A stretch of 64,000 bases of DNA from JAIROC01 sp031553535 (GCA_031553535.1 JAVBLM010000002.1:62001-126000); one strand, 5' to 3'; shown: positions 26,034 through 35,405, numbered from the stretch's first letter. Notes: a model not told the origin generated them from the sequence alone. Translations and numbers: made by a program.

Positions 26034-28493
26034 ATGAAAATCTCATATAACTGGCTTAAACAATATATAAATACAGATCTGGCACCGGAAGAAATTTCTA
26101 ACCTTCTTACAAATTGTGGTTTGGAAGTAGAATCGATAGAACAATTTGAAAGCATCAAAGGCAGTTTGGACGGTTTGATAATAGGAAAAGTTATTGCGTG
26201 TGAAAAGCATCCCGATGCTGATAGATTAAGCTTAACTAAAGTAGATATTGGTAATAGTGAACCTTTGGGTATTGTATGCGGAGCTCCCAATGTGAAAGCA
26301 GGACAATATGTTGTTGTTGCAACAATAGGGGCTACATTATATCCGACCGAGGGGGAACCATTTAAGATTAAACGGTCAAAGATTCGCGGTGTTGAGTCCG
26401 AAGGGATGATTTGTGCGGAAGATGAGATCGGAGTTGGTTCTTCTCATGAAGGCATTATGGTTTTAGAAAATTCTCCAACTATCGGAACTCCGGCAGCAGC
26501 ATATTTTAATGTAGAGCAAGATATTATTTTCGAGATAGGGCTAACTCCTAATCGTAGCGATGCAACATCGCATATGGGAGTTGCGCGTGATTTGGTTGCT
26601 TTGTTGAATTTACACAAACATCAAAATATAGAATTGAATTATCCTTCGGTTGATAACTTTCATACCAACAAAAAGAAATCTCCTATAGCTGTTGAAGTAG
26701 AAGATGTAGATGCCTGTCCGCATTATACGAGTTTATATATCGGTAATGTTCAGGTTAAGGAGTCTCCGGATTGGCTTAAAAATAAATTGAATGCGATTCA
26801 TGTTCGTCCGATTAATAATGTGGTAGACGCCACACAATATATTTTATTTGAACTTGGACAACCTTTGCATGCTTTTGACGCGGATAAGATAACCGGAGAG
26901 CGTGTTGTTGTTAAAAAAGTAGCAGACCAAACTCCTTTTGTTACTTTGGATGGTGTTGAAAGGAAGTTAACTCAACATGATCTGATGATATGTAATGGTG
27001 TTAAGCCCATGTGTATTGCAGGAGTCTTTGGGGGAGAAGAATCCGGTGTTACGGATGAGACTAAAAATATTTTTCTTGAAAGTGCGTATTTTTCGCCGGT
27101 CGGGATTCGTAAGACAGCGAAACAGCATGGATTGAAGACAGACGCCTCTTTTCGCTATGAACGTGGTTGTGATCCCAATATAACGGCATATGCAATTAAA
27201 CGTGCGGCAATGTTGATACAGGAACTGGCAGGGGGAGAGATATCGGAAATAGATGACTTTTATCCCACTCCAATAGAGAAAAAGGAAATAGTTCTGGATT
27301 ACAATTACCTGAATCGGTTAATTGGAAAAGAAATAGGGAAAGAAACCGTAAAAAAGGTATTATCTGCAATAGAAATAGATATTGTAAACGAATCCGGGCA
27401 AAGTTTGACTGTATGTGTTCCAACCAATAAGGCTGATGTTACCCGCCCGGCAGATGTCGCAGAGGAGTTTTTACGTATCTATGGATATAACAACATTGAA
27501 ATTAAAGAAAAATTCAATTACAGTATGTCCTTTTTGCCTCAGAGTGCCCTTATCAATATCCAGGAAACCATTTCGGATTATTTAAGTAATAATGGTTTTC
27601 ATGAATCAATGAATAATTCTCTTACGAAGGCAGAATATGTGGAGTCTTTCGATTTTATTGATTCTACTCAAACGGTAAGTTTACTTAATCCCTTAAGCCG
27701 GGATTTGCAGAATATGCGGCAAACATTATTGCTTAATAGCCTGGAGAATATCATTCATAACATCAATCACGGGACAACTGATCTCAAATTGTATGAATTC
27801 GGAACAATCTATTCCAGAAATACAGATGTAGATAAGAAAGAAGACATTATAAAACAATTCTCGGAACTCAAAAGGTTATCGATTTGTATTACCGGAAAAA
27901 TACAAGCGGAATCCTGGCAGGTTAAGCAGGCAGACGTTGATTTTTATTACCTGAAAAATATGGTTCACAATGCAATGGATAGAATAAATATTTCTTTGCA
28001 GGAATTTAAAATGACAGAAGAATCTTCTTCCGATACGATGGATAACGTTTTGCAATACCTTCACGAAGATAAACCATTGGTAACAATAGGAAGAGTTAAT
28101 GACAGATTATTAAAATTCTTCTCTATTCAACAGCCTGTTTTCTATGCGGAAGTTGATTGTGATATATTGAAAGAACTACCCAGGAAGAGAATACTATATA
28201 CAGACTTGAATAGATTCCCGGAAGTAAACAGGGACTTGGCTCTTTTGGTCGACAAAAAAACAACCTATAAAGAGATTGAAGATTTAGCATTTAAAACAGA
28301 AAAGAAATATTTGAAGTCTGTCAATTTGTTTGATGTTTATGAAGGAAAGAATCTGGAAGAAGGCAAGAAATCCTATGCTGTCCGGTTTATCCTTTTTAAC
28401 AAAGAAAAAACATTAACAAATGATGAGATAAATCGTATTATGGATAAGCTTATTCTTGCTTACGAAAGGGAACTCGGAGCTAAATTGCGGTAA
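26034..28493 (+). CDS. pheT: Phenylalanine-tRNA ligase beta subunit
   Basis: 819 residues; the large subunit of the heterotetramer that charges tRNA-Phe. It carries the N-terminal OB tRNA-binding domain (about 40-150; CGAPNVKAGQYVVVATIG), the B3/B4 editing region (LGQPLHAFDADKI; MCIAGVFGGEESGV), the B5 domain (about 405-475), the catalytic-like core, and a C-terminal anticodon-binding domain (TDLNRFPEVNRDLALLVD). pheS is not adjacent, as is usual in Bacteroidota. Confidence 0.97.
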   Translation: MKISYNWLKQYINTDLAPEEISNLLTNCGLEVESIEQFESIKGSLDGLIIGKVIACEKHPDADRLSLTKVDIGNSEPLGIVCGAPNVKAGQYVVVATIGATLYPTEGEPFKIKRSKIRGVESEGMICAEDEIGVGSSHEGIMVLENSPTIGTPAAAYFNVEQDIIFEIGLTPNRSDATSHMGVARDLVALLNLHKHQNIELNYPSVDNFHTNKKKSPIAVEVEDVDACPHYTSLYIGNVQVKESPDWLKNKLNAIHVRPINNVVDATQYILFELGQPLHAFDADKITGERVVVKKVADQTPFVTLDGVERKLTQHDLMICNGVKPMCIAGVFGGEESGVTDETKNIFLESAYFSPVGIRKTAKQHGLKTDASFRYERGCDPNITAYAIKRAAMLIQELAGGEISEIDDFYPTPIEKKEIVLDYNYLNRLIGKEIGKETVKKVLSAIEIDIVNESGQSLTVCVPTNKADVTRPADVAEEFLRIYGYNNIEIKEKFNYSMSFLPQSALINIQETISDYLSNNGFHESMNNSLTKAEYVESFDFIDSTQTVSLLNPLSRDLQNMRQTLLLNSLENIIHNINHGTTDLKLYEFGTIYSRNTDVDKKEDIIKQFSELKRLSICITGKIQAESWQVKQADVDFYYLKNMVHNAMDRINISLQEFKMTEESSSDTMDNVLQYLHEDKPLVTIGRVNDRLLKFFSIQQPVFYAEVDCDILKELPRKRILYTDLNRFPEVNRDLALLVDKKTTYKEIEDLAFKTEKKYLKSVNLFDVYEGKNLEEGKKSYAVRFILFNKEKTLTNDEINRIMDKLILAYERELGAKLR

Positions 28494-28551
28494 AAGAACA
28501 AGTTTTGAATCCTGTACACCCTTGTTTACACAACATTTTGGACAGTGTTTA

Positions 28552-28959
28552 TTAATGTTGTTTTTTTGTATAAAATGAGACTGTTCTGTTTCCCCAGCGA
28601 TAAGCCCATGCACCGTAATCTAACCATTTATATTCAAACTGTAATGTTACTGTTTTTTTACCATAGTTATATGAACCATATTGGAAATTTCCCATTCCTG
28701 CAAAAATAGCATCAGATGTGGCATCCTTAAACTCATCACAGTAATAAGTATTGCTTTGCGAATCACCATCTTGACTATACATTATTCCTTTGTCACAATC
28801 CCAGTCTTTGATACATTCTTTAATAAAAAAAATATCATCAATATTGTTTCCTAATTGTCTGTCAATATTGCTATTGCCATTGCTTCCTTTGTCTTTATTG
28901 CAAGAACTAAAACTCAGAGCAATTGCCATAAAACAAAAAAACATTAAAATTTTTTTCAA
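28552..28959 (-). CDS. Small lipoprotein of unknown function
   Basis: 135 residues. The signal peptide ends in ALSFSSC, a lipobox, followed by a short linker (NKDKGSNGNS). The remainder, with CIKDWDCDKGIMYSQDGDS and a strand-rich C-terminus (KKTVTLQFEYKW), resembles small Bacteroidota lipocalin-like or DUF proteins, but I do not recognise a family. It converges with pheT. Its context gives no role. Confidence 0.6.
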   Translation of the reverse strand: MKKILMFFCFMAIALSFSSCNKDKGSNGNSNIDRQLGNNIDDIFFIKECIKDWDCDKGIMYSQDGDSQSNTYYCDEFKDATSDAIFAGMGNFQYGSYNYGKKTVTLQFEYKWLDYGAWAYRWGNRTVSFYTKKQH

Positions 28960-29132
28960 GATAATTCTGCCCTGTTATATTCCATCGGACTCGTCGGTTT
29001 TAATTAATATGATTGGATAAAAAACCCTTTATCATTTTTTCCTTTAAGCAGACAAAAATTGATTAGATTATTTAGTTGCAAAAATAAAATATAAGCATGT
29101 ATTATTCATCTATTTGCGTGGCAAATAAATCC

Positions 29133-29399
29133 TCATGTTGAGGCATTATTCTCTTTGTTTTGTATTGGTGTTTCCCTCATGATTTTATTATAAAGAGAAT
29201 CCGAGTAGTAACTAAAAAAGTCAAAATTCAAAACTTTCGAAATATGTAAAAGCAGCTTTGTGTCAATGTGGTCTTTTTTTAATAGCTTATTAAAGCTGCT
29301 CCGGTCGCAGTGCACTTTTTTAGCTAACCATGAGGCAGACTGTCCATTTTTATCTAATTTTTCGCGTATCAACTTTCCAATATGTATATCTTCACTCAT
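29133..29399 (-). CDS. Small XRE-family helix-turn-helix regulator
   Basis: 88 residues from the ATG at 29399 (MSEDIHIGKL); a longer frame to 29492 runs into a large inverted repeat and is unlikely to be translated. The helix-turn-helix reads SASWLAKKVHCDRSSFNKLL within residues 20-45, followed by DTKLLLHISKVLNFDFFSYY. It should bind DNA as a dimer. The inverted repeat directly upstream is the obvious candidate for an operator or a linked structured element. No toxin or phage gene accompanies it. Confidence 0.8.
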   Translation of the reverse strand: MSEDIHIGKLIREKLDKNGQSASWLAKKVHCDRSSFNKLLKKDHIDTKLLLHISKVLNFDFFSYYSDSLYNKIMRETPIQNKENNAST

Positions 29400-29424
29400 A
29401 ATGATAATTTTTGACAATAAAAAA

Positions 29425-29583
29425 ACGTGGACTAACCTATATTTGCTTTTAGAGGTTCTGCAGACCTTGTACAACAAACAAGAAAAGCCCACGTAGCACG
29501 TGAGCGCTCAACTTTCTTATTCTTGTTGTACCTTTAAATTTTGCAGATTTCTAAAAGCAAGAACAAAAGCTAACGCTTTTTTA
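29425..29583. promoter_or_regulatory. Large imperfect inverted repeat upstream of the XRE gene
   Basis: The arms pair in three blocks: TTGCTTTTAGA (29443-29453) with TCTAAAAGCAA (29550-29560); CTGCA with TGCAG; and GTACAACAA (29469-29477) with TTGTTGTAC (29523-29531). The centre holds CCACGTAGCACGTGAGCGCT. On the plus strand a small hairpin AAAAGC-taac-GCTTTT with a T-run follows at 29565-29583. On the minus strand ACGTGG and CCACGT followed by TTTTTTT can pair. A TATATTTG box at 29438 could drive plus-strand transcription. Confidence 0.7.
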
Positions 29584-29814
29584 TCAATATGTTTATTACT
29601 ATAATATTCCTACATATATTTTCTGTTTTTATATTTTACAAAGGTAGAAAAAAGATGGAAAACAAATTTAGCTTTCTAATTCTTTTCCAATAAATTCTTC
29701 CAGAACTCTCTTATCCGGTAATTCGACAGTTATTAACTGTTAAATTTGCCTATGGGATTAATATGCTGAAAAACAGCATTAATATTACGGTCTTGTATTG
29801 AGATTTCTTTTATT

Positions 29815-29847
29815 GTGAAAAACAAGAAAGCACTCTTAATTGCTTTC
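29815..29847 (-). terminator. Rho-independent terminator after folK
   Basis: GAAAGCA (29826-29832) and TGCTTTC (29841-29847) pair around an 8-base loop and are followed on the minus strand by TTGTTTTT. Confidence 0.6.
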
Positions 29848-29883
29848 AATTAAATTTAAATAACCTTTAAATCTTATATTAAA

Positions 29884-30381
29884 TTATTCAAGCAATCTGG
29901 CTGATGTAATAACTGCATTATCAATACATTCTTTTTGCAAGGCTGCTACATTCTTCTTTAGAATGGGGTGTATGAAAGAAGGGCAGATTTCATTTAATGG
30001 AGTCAGAACAAAATTGCGTAAGTGCATTCTGGGATGAGGTATTTGTAGATCTTCCATATCTATAGAAATAGTATCATAAAAGATAATATCAATATCCATA
30101 GCCCTGTCTTCATATTGATTCTTCTTCTTTTTCTTTCTTCCGAAGAACGACTCAATCTTTTGTGTTTCTTTAATCAGTGTTGCCGGATCCAGATGGGTAT
30201 CAATCCCGATAGCCATATTGACAAACGGATTAGAAGAAATATACCCCCAAGGGGGGGATTTGTAGAATTGAGATTTAGCAGCTATTGTTCCTATATGCTT
30301 TGCCAGCAAAGAAAATAATTGCTCGTATTTGGAACAGGTATTGTCCAGATTTCCTCCAACCAAAAGATACACTTTGTGCAT
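29884..30381 (-). CDS. folK: 2-amino-4-hydroxy-6-hydroxymethyldihydropteridine pyrophosphokinase
   Basis: 165 residues; transfers pyrophosphate to the pterin in folate synthesis. The family start VYLLVGGNLDNTCSKYEQL, the NMAIGIDTHLDPATLI strand and the signature RAMDIDIIFYD followed by IPHPRMHLRNFVLTPLNEI are intact. Its ATG overlaps the hutI stop by one base (TAATG), which suggests coupled translation. Confidence 0.95.
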   Translation of the reverse strand: MHKVYLLVGGNLDNTCSKYEQLFSLLAKHIGTIAAKSQFYKSPPWGYISSNPFVNMAIGIDTHLDPATLIKETQKIESFFGRKKKKKNQYEDRAMDIDIIFYDTISIDMEDLQIPHPRMHLRNFVLTPLNEICPSFIHPILKKNVAALQKECIDNAVITSARLLE

Positions 30382-31619
30382 TATGATTGTATTTTTCCAT
30401 TCAATATAACCGTTTTTACTTTGTTGCTTCCATAAGCATAGGGCATGAATTCGTATGTGGGGATCGGCTTGGTAATAAAAACATTTGCCTTCTTATTCTG
30501 GGCAATACTTCCATGGGTTTGGCTACATCCCATGGCGTAAGCACTATTGATTGTGACGGCATTGATTGCTTCTTCCGGTAGCATTTTGTATTTGATGCAC
30601 CCCATGGAGAGGATAAATTGCATGTTGCCGGAAGGGCTTGATCCCGGATTAAAGTCGCTCGCCATTGCTAAGGGCAAGCCTGCTTCTATCATTTTCCGGG
30701 CAGGGGCGTATACCATTCCCAGGAAGAATGCGGCGCCTGGTAGCAGGGTAGGCATTGTCTTTGAATACAGTAATGCTTTTATTTCATCTTCCCCCGTATA
30801 TTCAAGATGATCTACAGAGAGGGCATTATGTTTTACGCCGATCTGGATACCTCCGGAATAATCCAGTTCATTAGCATGTATTTTAGGGATGAGTCCATAT
30901 TTTTTACCGGCCGTTAATATACGGTCGGTTTCATCTATGGTAAAGAAGCCTTTATCACAAAATACATCAATGAAATCAGCCAGTTTTTCTTCACCTACTC
31001 TGGGGATCATTTCGTTCACTATCAAATCGACATATTCACTTTGCCTTCCTTTGTATTCCATAGGAACAGCATGTGCTCCTAAAAAATTAGCCTTAATAGT
31101 GAGTTCCGATTCTTCTTTAAGTGTTTTGATAACACGGAGCATCTTGAGTTCATCTTCCAATGTGAGTCCGTATCCGCTTTTAATTTCCACGGCTCCTGTA
31201 CCGTATTGTTTTATTTCTTCCAGTCGTGGCCAGGATTCGCTGAACAATTCATCTTCGGATGCTTCATGGATTCGTTTTGCCGTATTTAAGATACCTCCCC
31301 CTCGTTTGGCAATCTCTTCGTATGAAAGTCCTTTTATTTTATCGATATATTCGATTTCCCGGCTGCCTTTGTATACCAGGTGGGTATGCGAATCACAAAA
31401 TGAAGGAAAAACCATTCCACCTTCCGCATCAAGAATGGTATCTGTTGTTTGGGGAGAAAAAGTTCCCATTTCACCAAAGTCAGCAATTATATCATCCTCA
31501 ATCTGCAACCATGCATTTTTAATGGTGTGCATAGTGCTCATATCTTTTCCTGCACGATATAAAACGGGCTGTTCTTCAACTTGTATTAATTCTTTTATAT
31601 TTTTGATCAATAATGCCAT
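30381..31619 (-). CDS. hutI: Imidazolonepropionase
   Basis: 412 residues of the amidohydrolase fold; hydrolyses imidazolone-5-propionate to formiminoglutamate in histidine breakdown. The metal-binding FCDSHTHLVYKGSR, KSGYGLTLEDELKML, NFLGAHAVP and the later ALSVDHLEYTG and MASDFNPGSSPSGNM are as in HutI. No other hut gene is adjacent. It is coupled with folK, an unusual but plausible pairing since both touch one-carbon or folate metabolism. Confidence 0.95.
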   Translation of the reverse strand: MALLIKNIKELIQVEEQPVLYRAGKDMSTMHTIKNAWLQIEDDIIADFGEMGTFSPQTTDTILDAEGGMVFPSFCDSHTHLVYKGSREIEYIDKIKGLSYEEIAKRGGGILNTAKRIHEASEDELFSESWPRLEEIKQYGTGAVEIKSGYGLTLEDELKMLRVIKTLKEESELTIKANFLGAHAVPMEYKGRQSEYVDLIVNEMIPRVGEEKLADFIDVFCDKGFFTIDETDRILTAGKKYGLIPKIHANELDYSGGIQIGVKHNALSVDHLEYTGEDEIKALLYSKTMPTLLPGAAFFLGMVYAPARKMIEAGLPLAMASDFNPGSSPSGNMQFILSMGCIKYKMLPEEAINAVTINSAYAMGCSQTHGSIAQNKKANVFITKPIPTYEFMPYAYGSNKVKTVILNGKIQS

Positions 31620-31674
31620 AGCTTACTAATTTTATTTATTGTTTACCGTTTACTGCAATTAACTTTGTTTATTT

Positions 31675-31915
31675 ATTCCTGTTTTATCAGCTTTATCCTT
31701 CCTGCTCGTTATGTTTTTATTTTTCCCGCAGACCTCTCAGACTTTCCGCAGATATTTTCTTGTATTAACTACTGAAAGTACGACGTTTTTTGTCCATTTA
31801 TTTTACTACATTTTAAAAACTTTTAAAGACTTTTATTCTCGACCTATTTCATAAGAGGACACTGCATTTTATCGGTTTTATCGGCTTTATCTATTTTATC
31901 CCTGTTGCTTTCTGC
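31675..31915. repeat. Two family A core fragments
   Basis: The first (31678-31760) reads TTTTATCAGCTTTATCCTTC then CCCGCAGACCTCTCAGAC; the second (31866-31905) repeats the TTTTATCGGTTTTATCGG part. The termini are degenerate. This fills the hutI to sirtuin gap; no gene is seen. Confidence 0.6.
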
Positions 31916-31917
31916 AA

Positions 31918-32607
31918 TTAACTATTAACCATTAATTTCATCAATTCTTTTACCCCTTCTGATGCCCCTTTTTTGATAACATGCACATTTTTCCGGCTAA
32001 TAGGAATATCATTCGGATCAATCAGATAAATAGGGACGTCAGGCCGGACATAATGAATCAACCCTGCTGCAGGATATACATTCAGTGATGTTCCTATAAT
32101 CACCAGAATATCCGCTTTTTCTGTTATTTCAATAGCTTTGTCCATCATAGGGACAGATTCTCCGAACCATACAATATGTGGACGTAATTGATATCCTTTT
32201 TCACATAAATCGCCTATACGCACTTCATAATTTTCGGGAGAAAGTTCATAAATAAGGGTTTCATCTATTTCCGAACGGACTTTTACCAGTTCCCCGTGGA
32301 GGTGCACAATAGAAGAACTTCCGGCTCGTTCATGGAGATTATCAACATTCTGTGTTATGATTGAAACATTGAATTGTTTTTCCAGTTCTGCTAAACCGAT
32401 ATGTCCGAAATTTGGTTTGACTTCCAGCAATTGTTTTCTTCGCTGGTTGTAAAAGTCTGTAACCAATGCCTTGTTTTTTATCCAAGCTTCCGGTGTTGCA
32501 ACTTCATCAATACTGTATTGCTCCCATAATCCTCCCGTATCTCTGAAAGTGTTAATTCCACTCTCGGCACTGATTCCGGCTCCTGTAAGTACGACTAAAT
32601 TTTTCAT
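31918..32607 (-). CDS. Sir2-family NAD-dependent deacylase without zinc cysteines
   Basis: 229 residues with the Rossmann NAD-binding core: LTGAGISAESGINTFRD, TQNVDNLHERAGS, HLHGEL (catalytic His), GTSLNVYPAAGLI. The small zinc module normally has four cysteines; here the segment after HLHGEL contains a single Cys (in IGDLCEKG), so the zinc site is absent, as in a known subset of bacterial sirtuins. Expected to remove acetyl or other acyl groups from protein lysines. Single gene flanked by repeat elements. Confidence 0.9.
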   Translation of the reverse strand: MKNLVVLTGAGISAESGINTFRDTGGLWEQYSIDEVATPEAWIKNKALVTDFYNQRRKQLLEVKPNFGHIGLAELEKQFNVSIITQNVDNLHERAGSSSIVHLHGELVKVRSEIDETLIYELSPENYEVRIGDLCEKGYQLRPHIVWFGESVPMMDKAIEITEKADILVIIGTSLNVYPAAGLIHYVRPDVPIYLIDPNDIPISRKNVHVIKKGASEGVKELMKLMVNS

Positions 32608-32649
32608 TGCTAGAATTTATTACGCAAAGTTACACTTTTGTGAGATATG

Positions 32650-33264
32650 CTTATCAAGGCAAACAGGATAAACGCATTAAAATTAATTTCTTTGGATTAC
32701 TTCGTTCCTTGCAATAACGCTATTTTGTTCGCTTAGAGTGCCATTGCGAATGACCAATAATAAAAAATTAGCCGGGAGAAATGACAATAAGATAATCTCT
32801 GTTATATTAGTATACAGCAAAACAATGCGGAAATCCTTTTATCAACTTCCATTGCACATCCCTTTTAATCCCTCTAGAAAGGAAAAGTTTCTTCTTTTTA
32901 TCATTCTATTATTTTGGAAAACCGTCCGAACGTCCGGAAACAAGCAAAGCATTTACTTTGAAAGCTTCCGATCTTCCGGAAACTCCCAAAGTGAACGCCT
33001 GGATACTTTCCGACCTTCCGGAAACCCTCAAAGTGAATGCCTGGATACTTTCCGACTTTTCGGAAACCCTCAAAGTAAATGCCTGGATACTTTCCGACTT
33101 CCCGGAAACCTCCAAAGTAAATGCCGGGATATTTTCCGAACAGTCGGACATTATTGACACCGGAATGCAACATGTTATATGCAGGACACAGAAAGAAAAA
33201 TGTTGTCATTGGCAGGAACGAAGTAATCCAAAGAAATTAATTTTAATGCGTTTGCCTTATCAAG
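32650..33264. repeat. Family C element with long inverted termini
   Basis: The left arm (32650-32708) and right arm (33215-33264) share at least 38 perfectly inverted bases, beginning AACGCATTAAAATTAATT and ending TTACTTCGTTCC. The left arm has an extra short insertion. The interior carries array 3. The right arm's outer end supplies the TGA stop of thpR. There is no credible coding sequence inside. Confidence 0.85.
32922..33152. repeat. 42-bp-period tandem array (array 3)
   Basis: Five to six units spaced 42 bp, each with TTTCCG-nnnn-CGGAAA and then CCTCAAAGTGAATGCCTGG. The reverse complement aligns with units of arrays 1 and 5. Confidence 0.9.
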
Positions 33265-33820
33265 ACAAAACGATTTCACCTATTATTTCATGTCTGGGAA
33301 TATGGGTTTCTAAAATACTTTCGTATAAAGTGACCTTTCCAACCTGGACTTCTTGGATAAAAGAGGTCTGCATAGATTCTATTGAATTCCAGAATTTTTG
33401 TTTGTTGTCAACTTTATTGATCCGGGCAACAGTGATATGAGGGACAAAATTGCCGAAATCATATTTGAACCCTAATTTTTTCATTTCCTTTTGGAGTTGT
33501 GTATGTAATTGTTCTATTTCGTTGGTTTTATTTATCCCAAACCATAAAACCCGCGGTTGATATCGACTCCCAAAAGCGCCGACGGTTTCGATTGTCATAA
33601 CAAAAGATGAAATATCCGATACGGCAAAGCTAATTCCTTGCAATATAGAAGGTATTTTATCTTCCGGGGTTTCTCCCAGAAATTTTAATGTCACATGCAT
33701 TAAGTCCGGTTTTACCCAGTTTATTCTATCCAGCTTTGTGGAAGTGGACTTGATTTTAGAATAAATATCCAGAAAGGTATTATCAGGGATGATATCAATA
33801 GCAATGAATAACCGCTTCAT
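33260..33820 (-). CDS. thpR: RNA 2',3'-cyclic phosphodiesterase
   Basis: 186 residues of the 2H phosphoesterase fold (formerly 2'-5' RNA ligase). The two signature motifs HVTLKFLG (residues about 45-52) and HITVARI (about 130-136) are present. It opens 2',3'-cyclic phosphates at RNA ends. The start overlaps the fprA stop by one base (TAATG). The stop codon lies inside the terminal repeat of the adjacent family C element, so the last residue or two may have been changed by that insertion. Confidence 0.92.
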   Translation of the reverse strand: MKRLFIAIDIIPDNTFLDIYSKIKSTSTKLDRINWVKPDLMHVTLKFLGETPEDKIPSILQGISFAVSDISSFVMTIETVGAFGSRYQPRVLWFGINKTNEIEQLHTQLQKEMKKLGFKYDFGNFVPHITVARINKVDNKQKFWNSIESMQTSFIQEVQVGKVTLYESILETHIPRHEIIGEIVLS

Positions 33821-35025
33821 TATCGTAATGACCTTAACTTTTCAGCCATTGCTTGCCCTAATTCAAAACCCGCTTGATATTTTTCTTCAAAGACAGATTG
33901 TTTGTTTTCAACAGGGGTCCCGATTAGTTCCCAATTCATGGTTTGTGCAAAAGTGTTTAATTGTTTCACGGCAGCTCCTGCCCAGGTGAATGAACCATAA
34001 CAAGAATATAACCGGTTCTTGATTCCACGATGTTCGATAGCAGAAAGCAATTTTTCTGCCAAAGGATATATCCCTCCCATATATGTCGGACTTCCTATAA
34101 TGAGGCCTTTGTACCTAAATATATCCGAAAGGATGAAAGAAGTATCTGTTTTCGAAACATTATAAACAACAACGTTTTTTATTCCTCCGGCAACAACTCC
34201 TTCTGCAACAGCCTCGGTTAATTGCTGGGTATGTCCGTACATAGACCCATAAGCGATTACCACTCCTTCTTCTTCCGCTTCATACCGGCTCCATTTATCA
34301 TATAGATCTACTACTTTTGATATTTCTTTTTGCCAAACAGGGCCATGAGTGGAACAAATGGTTTTAATATCCAATGTCGCTAACTTTTTTAATGCGTTTT
34401 GGGTAGGAACTCCGAATTTCCCGACAATACAGGCATAATACCGGCGCATTTCGTTCCAAAATTTATCTGTATTGATGCAGGAATCCAGGTAATCTCCATC
34501 AATGGTTCCGAATGTTCCGAATGCATCGGCAGAAAATAATATTTTATCTTTGTTTTCATAAGCGACCATTACTTCCGGCCAATGAACCATGGGTGCCATA
34601 TAGAAGGTTAAGGTTCTTTTCCCTAGTGATAGTGTATCTCCTTCTTTTACTTCATGTAACTGTGTGTTTATATGAAAATATCCGTTCAGCATATCGAATG
34701 TTTTGGCATTGCCTACGATTTGAATGTTTGGATACTTCTGTTTTAATAATCCGATCGACCCCGCATGATCGGGTTCCATATGGTTGACGATCAAATAATC
34801 CACAGGCCTGTCCTTAAGGATCGCATCGATTTTAGCCAAATAGACATCTGCAAAAGAAACATCAACGGTATCGATGAGGGCTACTTTTTCATCTATAATT
34901 AAATAAGAATTATATGCAACACCTTCGGGTAGAGGCAAATAGTTTTCAAAAAAACTTTTCTGACGATCGTTCACACCAACATGAAAAATATTTTCGGCAA
35001 TAGGTTTCTTATTATACATATTCAA
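33820..35025 (-). CDS. A-type flavoprotein (flavodiiron protein)
   Basis: 401 residues. The N-terminal metallo-beta-lactamase domain has the di-iron ligands NHMEPDHAGS and later MVHWPEVM, with STHGPVW near residue 220. The C-terminal flavodoxin domain (about 255-401) binds FMN (YGSMYGHTQQLTEAVAEG). Such FprA enzymes reduce O2 to water or NO to N2O in the cytoplasm of anaerobes. Electrons are expected from the rubredoxin and flavin reductase encoded just upstream in the same orientation. Confidence 0.95.
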   Translation of the reverse strand: MNMYNKKPIAENIFHVGVNDRQKSFFENYLPLPEGVAYNSYLIIDEKVALIDTVDVSFADVYLAKIDAILKDRPVDYLIVNHMEPDHAGSIGLLKQKYPNIQIVGNAKTFDMLNGYFHINTQLHEVKEGDTLSLGKRTLTFYMAPMVHWPEVMVAYENKDKILFSADAFGTFGTIDGDYLDSCINTDKFWNEMRRYYACIVGKFGVPTQNALKKLATLDIKTICSTHGPVWQKEISKVVDLYDKWSRYEAEEEGVVIAYGSMYGHTQQLTEAVAEGVVAGGIKNVVVYNVSKTDTSFILSDIFRYKGLIIGSPTYMGGIYPLAEKLLSAIEHRGIKNRLYSCYGSFTWAGAAVKQLNTFAQTMNWELIGTPVENKQSVFEEKYQAGFELGQAMAEKLRSLR

Positions 35026-35045
35026 TAATTTATTTTTATTTTTTA

Positions 35046-35180
35046 TAGAAGTTACACAAGCTAAATGAAGTTACAGGAAGTTACCAGAAATAGAGGTTAG
35101 TTGTTAATGATTTTCTGCCTTTTATCAGTTTTATCCTTTTTACTTGTTGGAATTGTTATCTGTAACTTGCATAATTTCTC
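35046..35180. repeat. Family A inverted-terminus element (copy A4, short)
   Basis: Starts TAGAAGTTACACAAG and ends CTTGCATAATTTCTC, imperfect inverses. It contains TTACAGGAAGTTACCAGAAA as in A3, and a shortened core. Confidence 0.65.
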
Positions 35181-35195
35181 GACATTAATTTATTC

Positions 35196-35232
35196 TAAAA
35201 AAAACGGTCTGGAAACTTACTTGTCCCAGACC
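35196..35232 (-). terminator. Rho-independent terminator after the rubredoxin gene
   Basis: GGTCTGG (35206-35212) pairs with CCAGACC (35226-35232) around a 13-base loop; on the minus strand an 8-T run follows. It lies 9 bases past the rubredoxin stop, so fprA is transcribed separately or by readthrough. Confidence 0.75.
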
Positions 35233-35241
35233 AATATTGTT

Positions 35242-35400
35242 TTATCCTTCAGGTTCAAATTGATCTTTGGAAACGCCACATAATGGACAAACCCAATCAT
35301 TAGGGATATCTTCAAACGCTGTTCCCGGAGCAATACCTCCGTCCGGATCTCCTACTGCAGGGTCGTAAACGTACCCGCATACACTACATACATACTTCAT
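35242..35400 (-). CDS. Rubredoxin
   Basis: A 52-residue protein translated by eye. It begins MKYVCSVCGYVYDPAVGDPD and ends DWVCPLCGVSKDQFEPEG. The four iron ligands are in the two CxxCG motifs (CSVCG, CPLCG), and the spacing matches classical rubredoxins. It carries single electrons in the cytoplasm. It sits 5 bases after the flavin reductase gene and upstream of fprA, the expected chain NAD(P)H, flavin, rubredoxin, flavodiiron protein. Confidence 0.95.
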   Translation of the reverse strand: MKYVCSVCGYVYDPAVGDPDGGIAPGTAFEDIPNDWVCPLCGVSKDQFEPEG

Positions 35401-35405
35401 AATAA

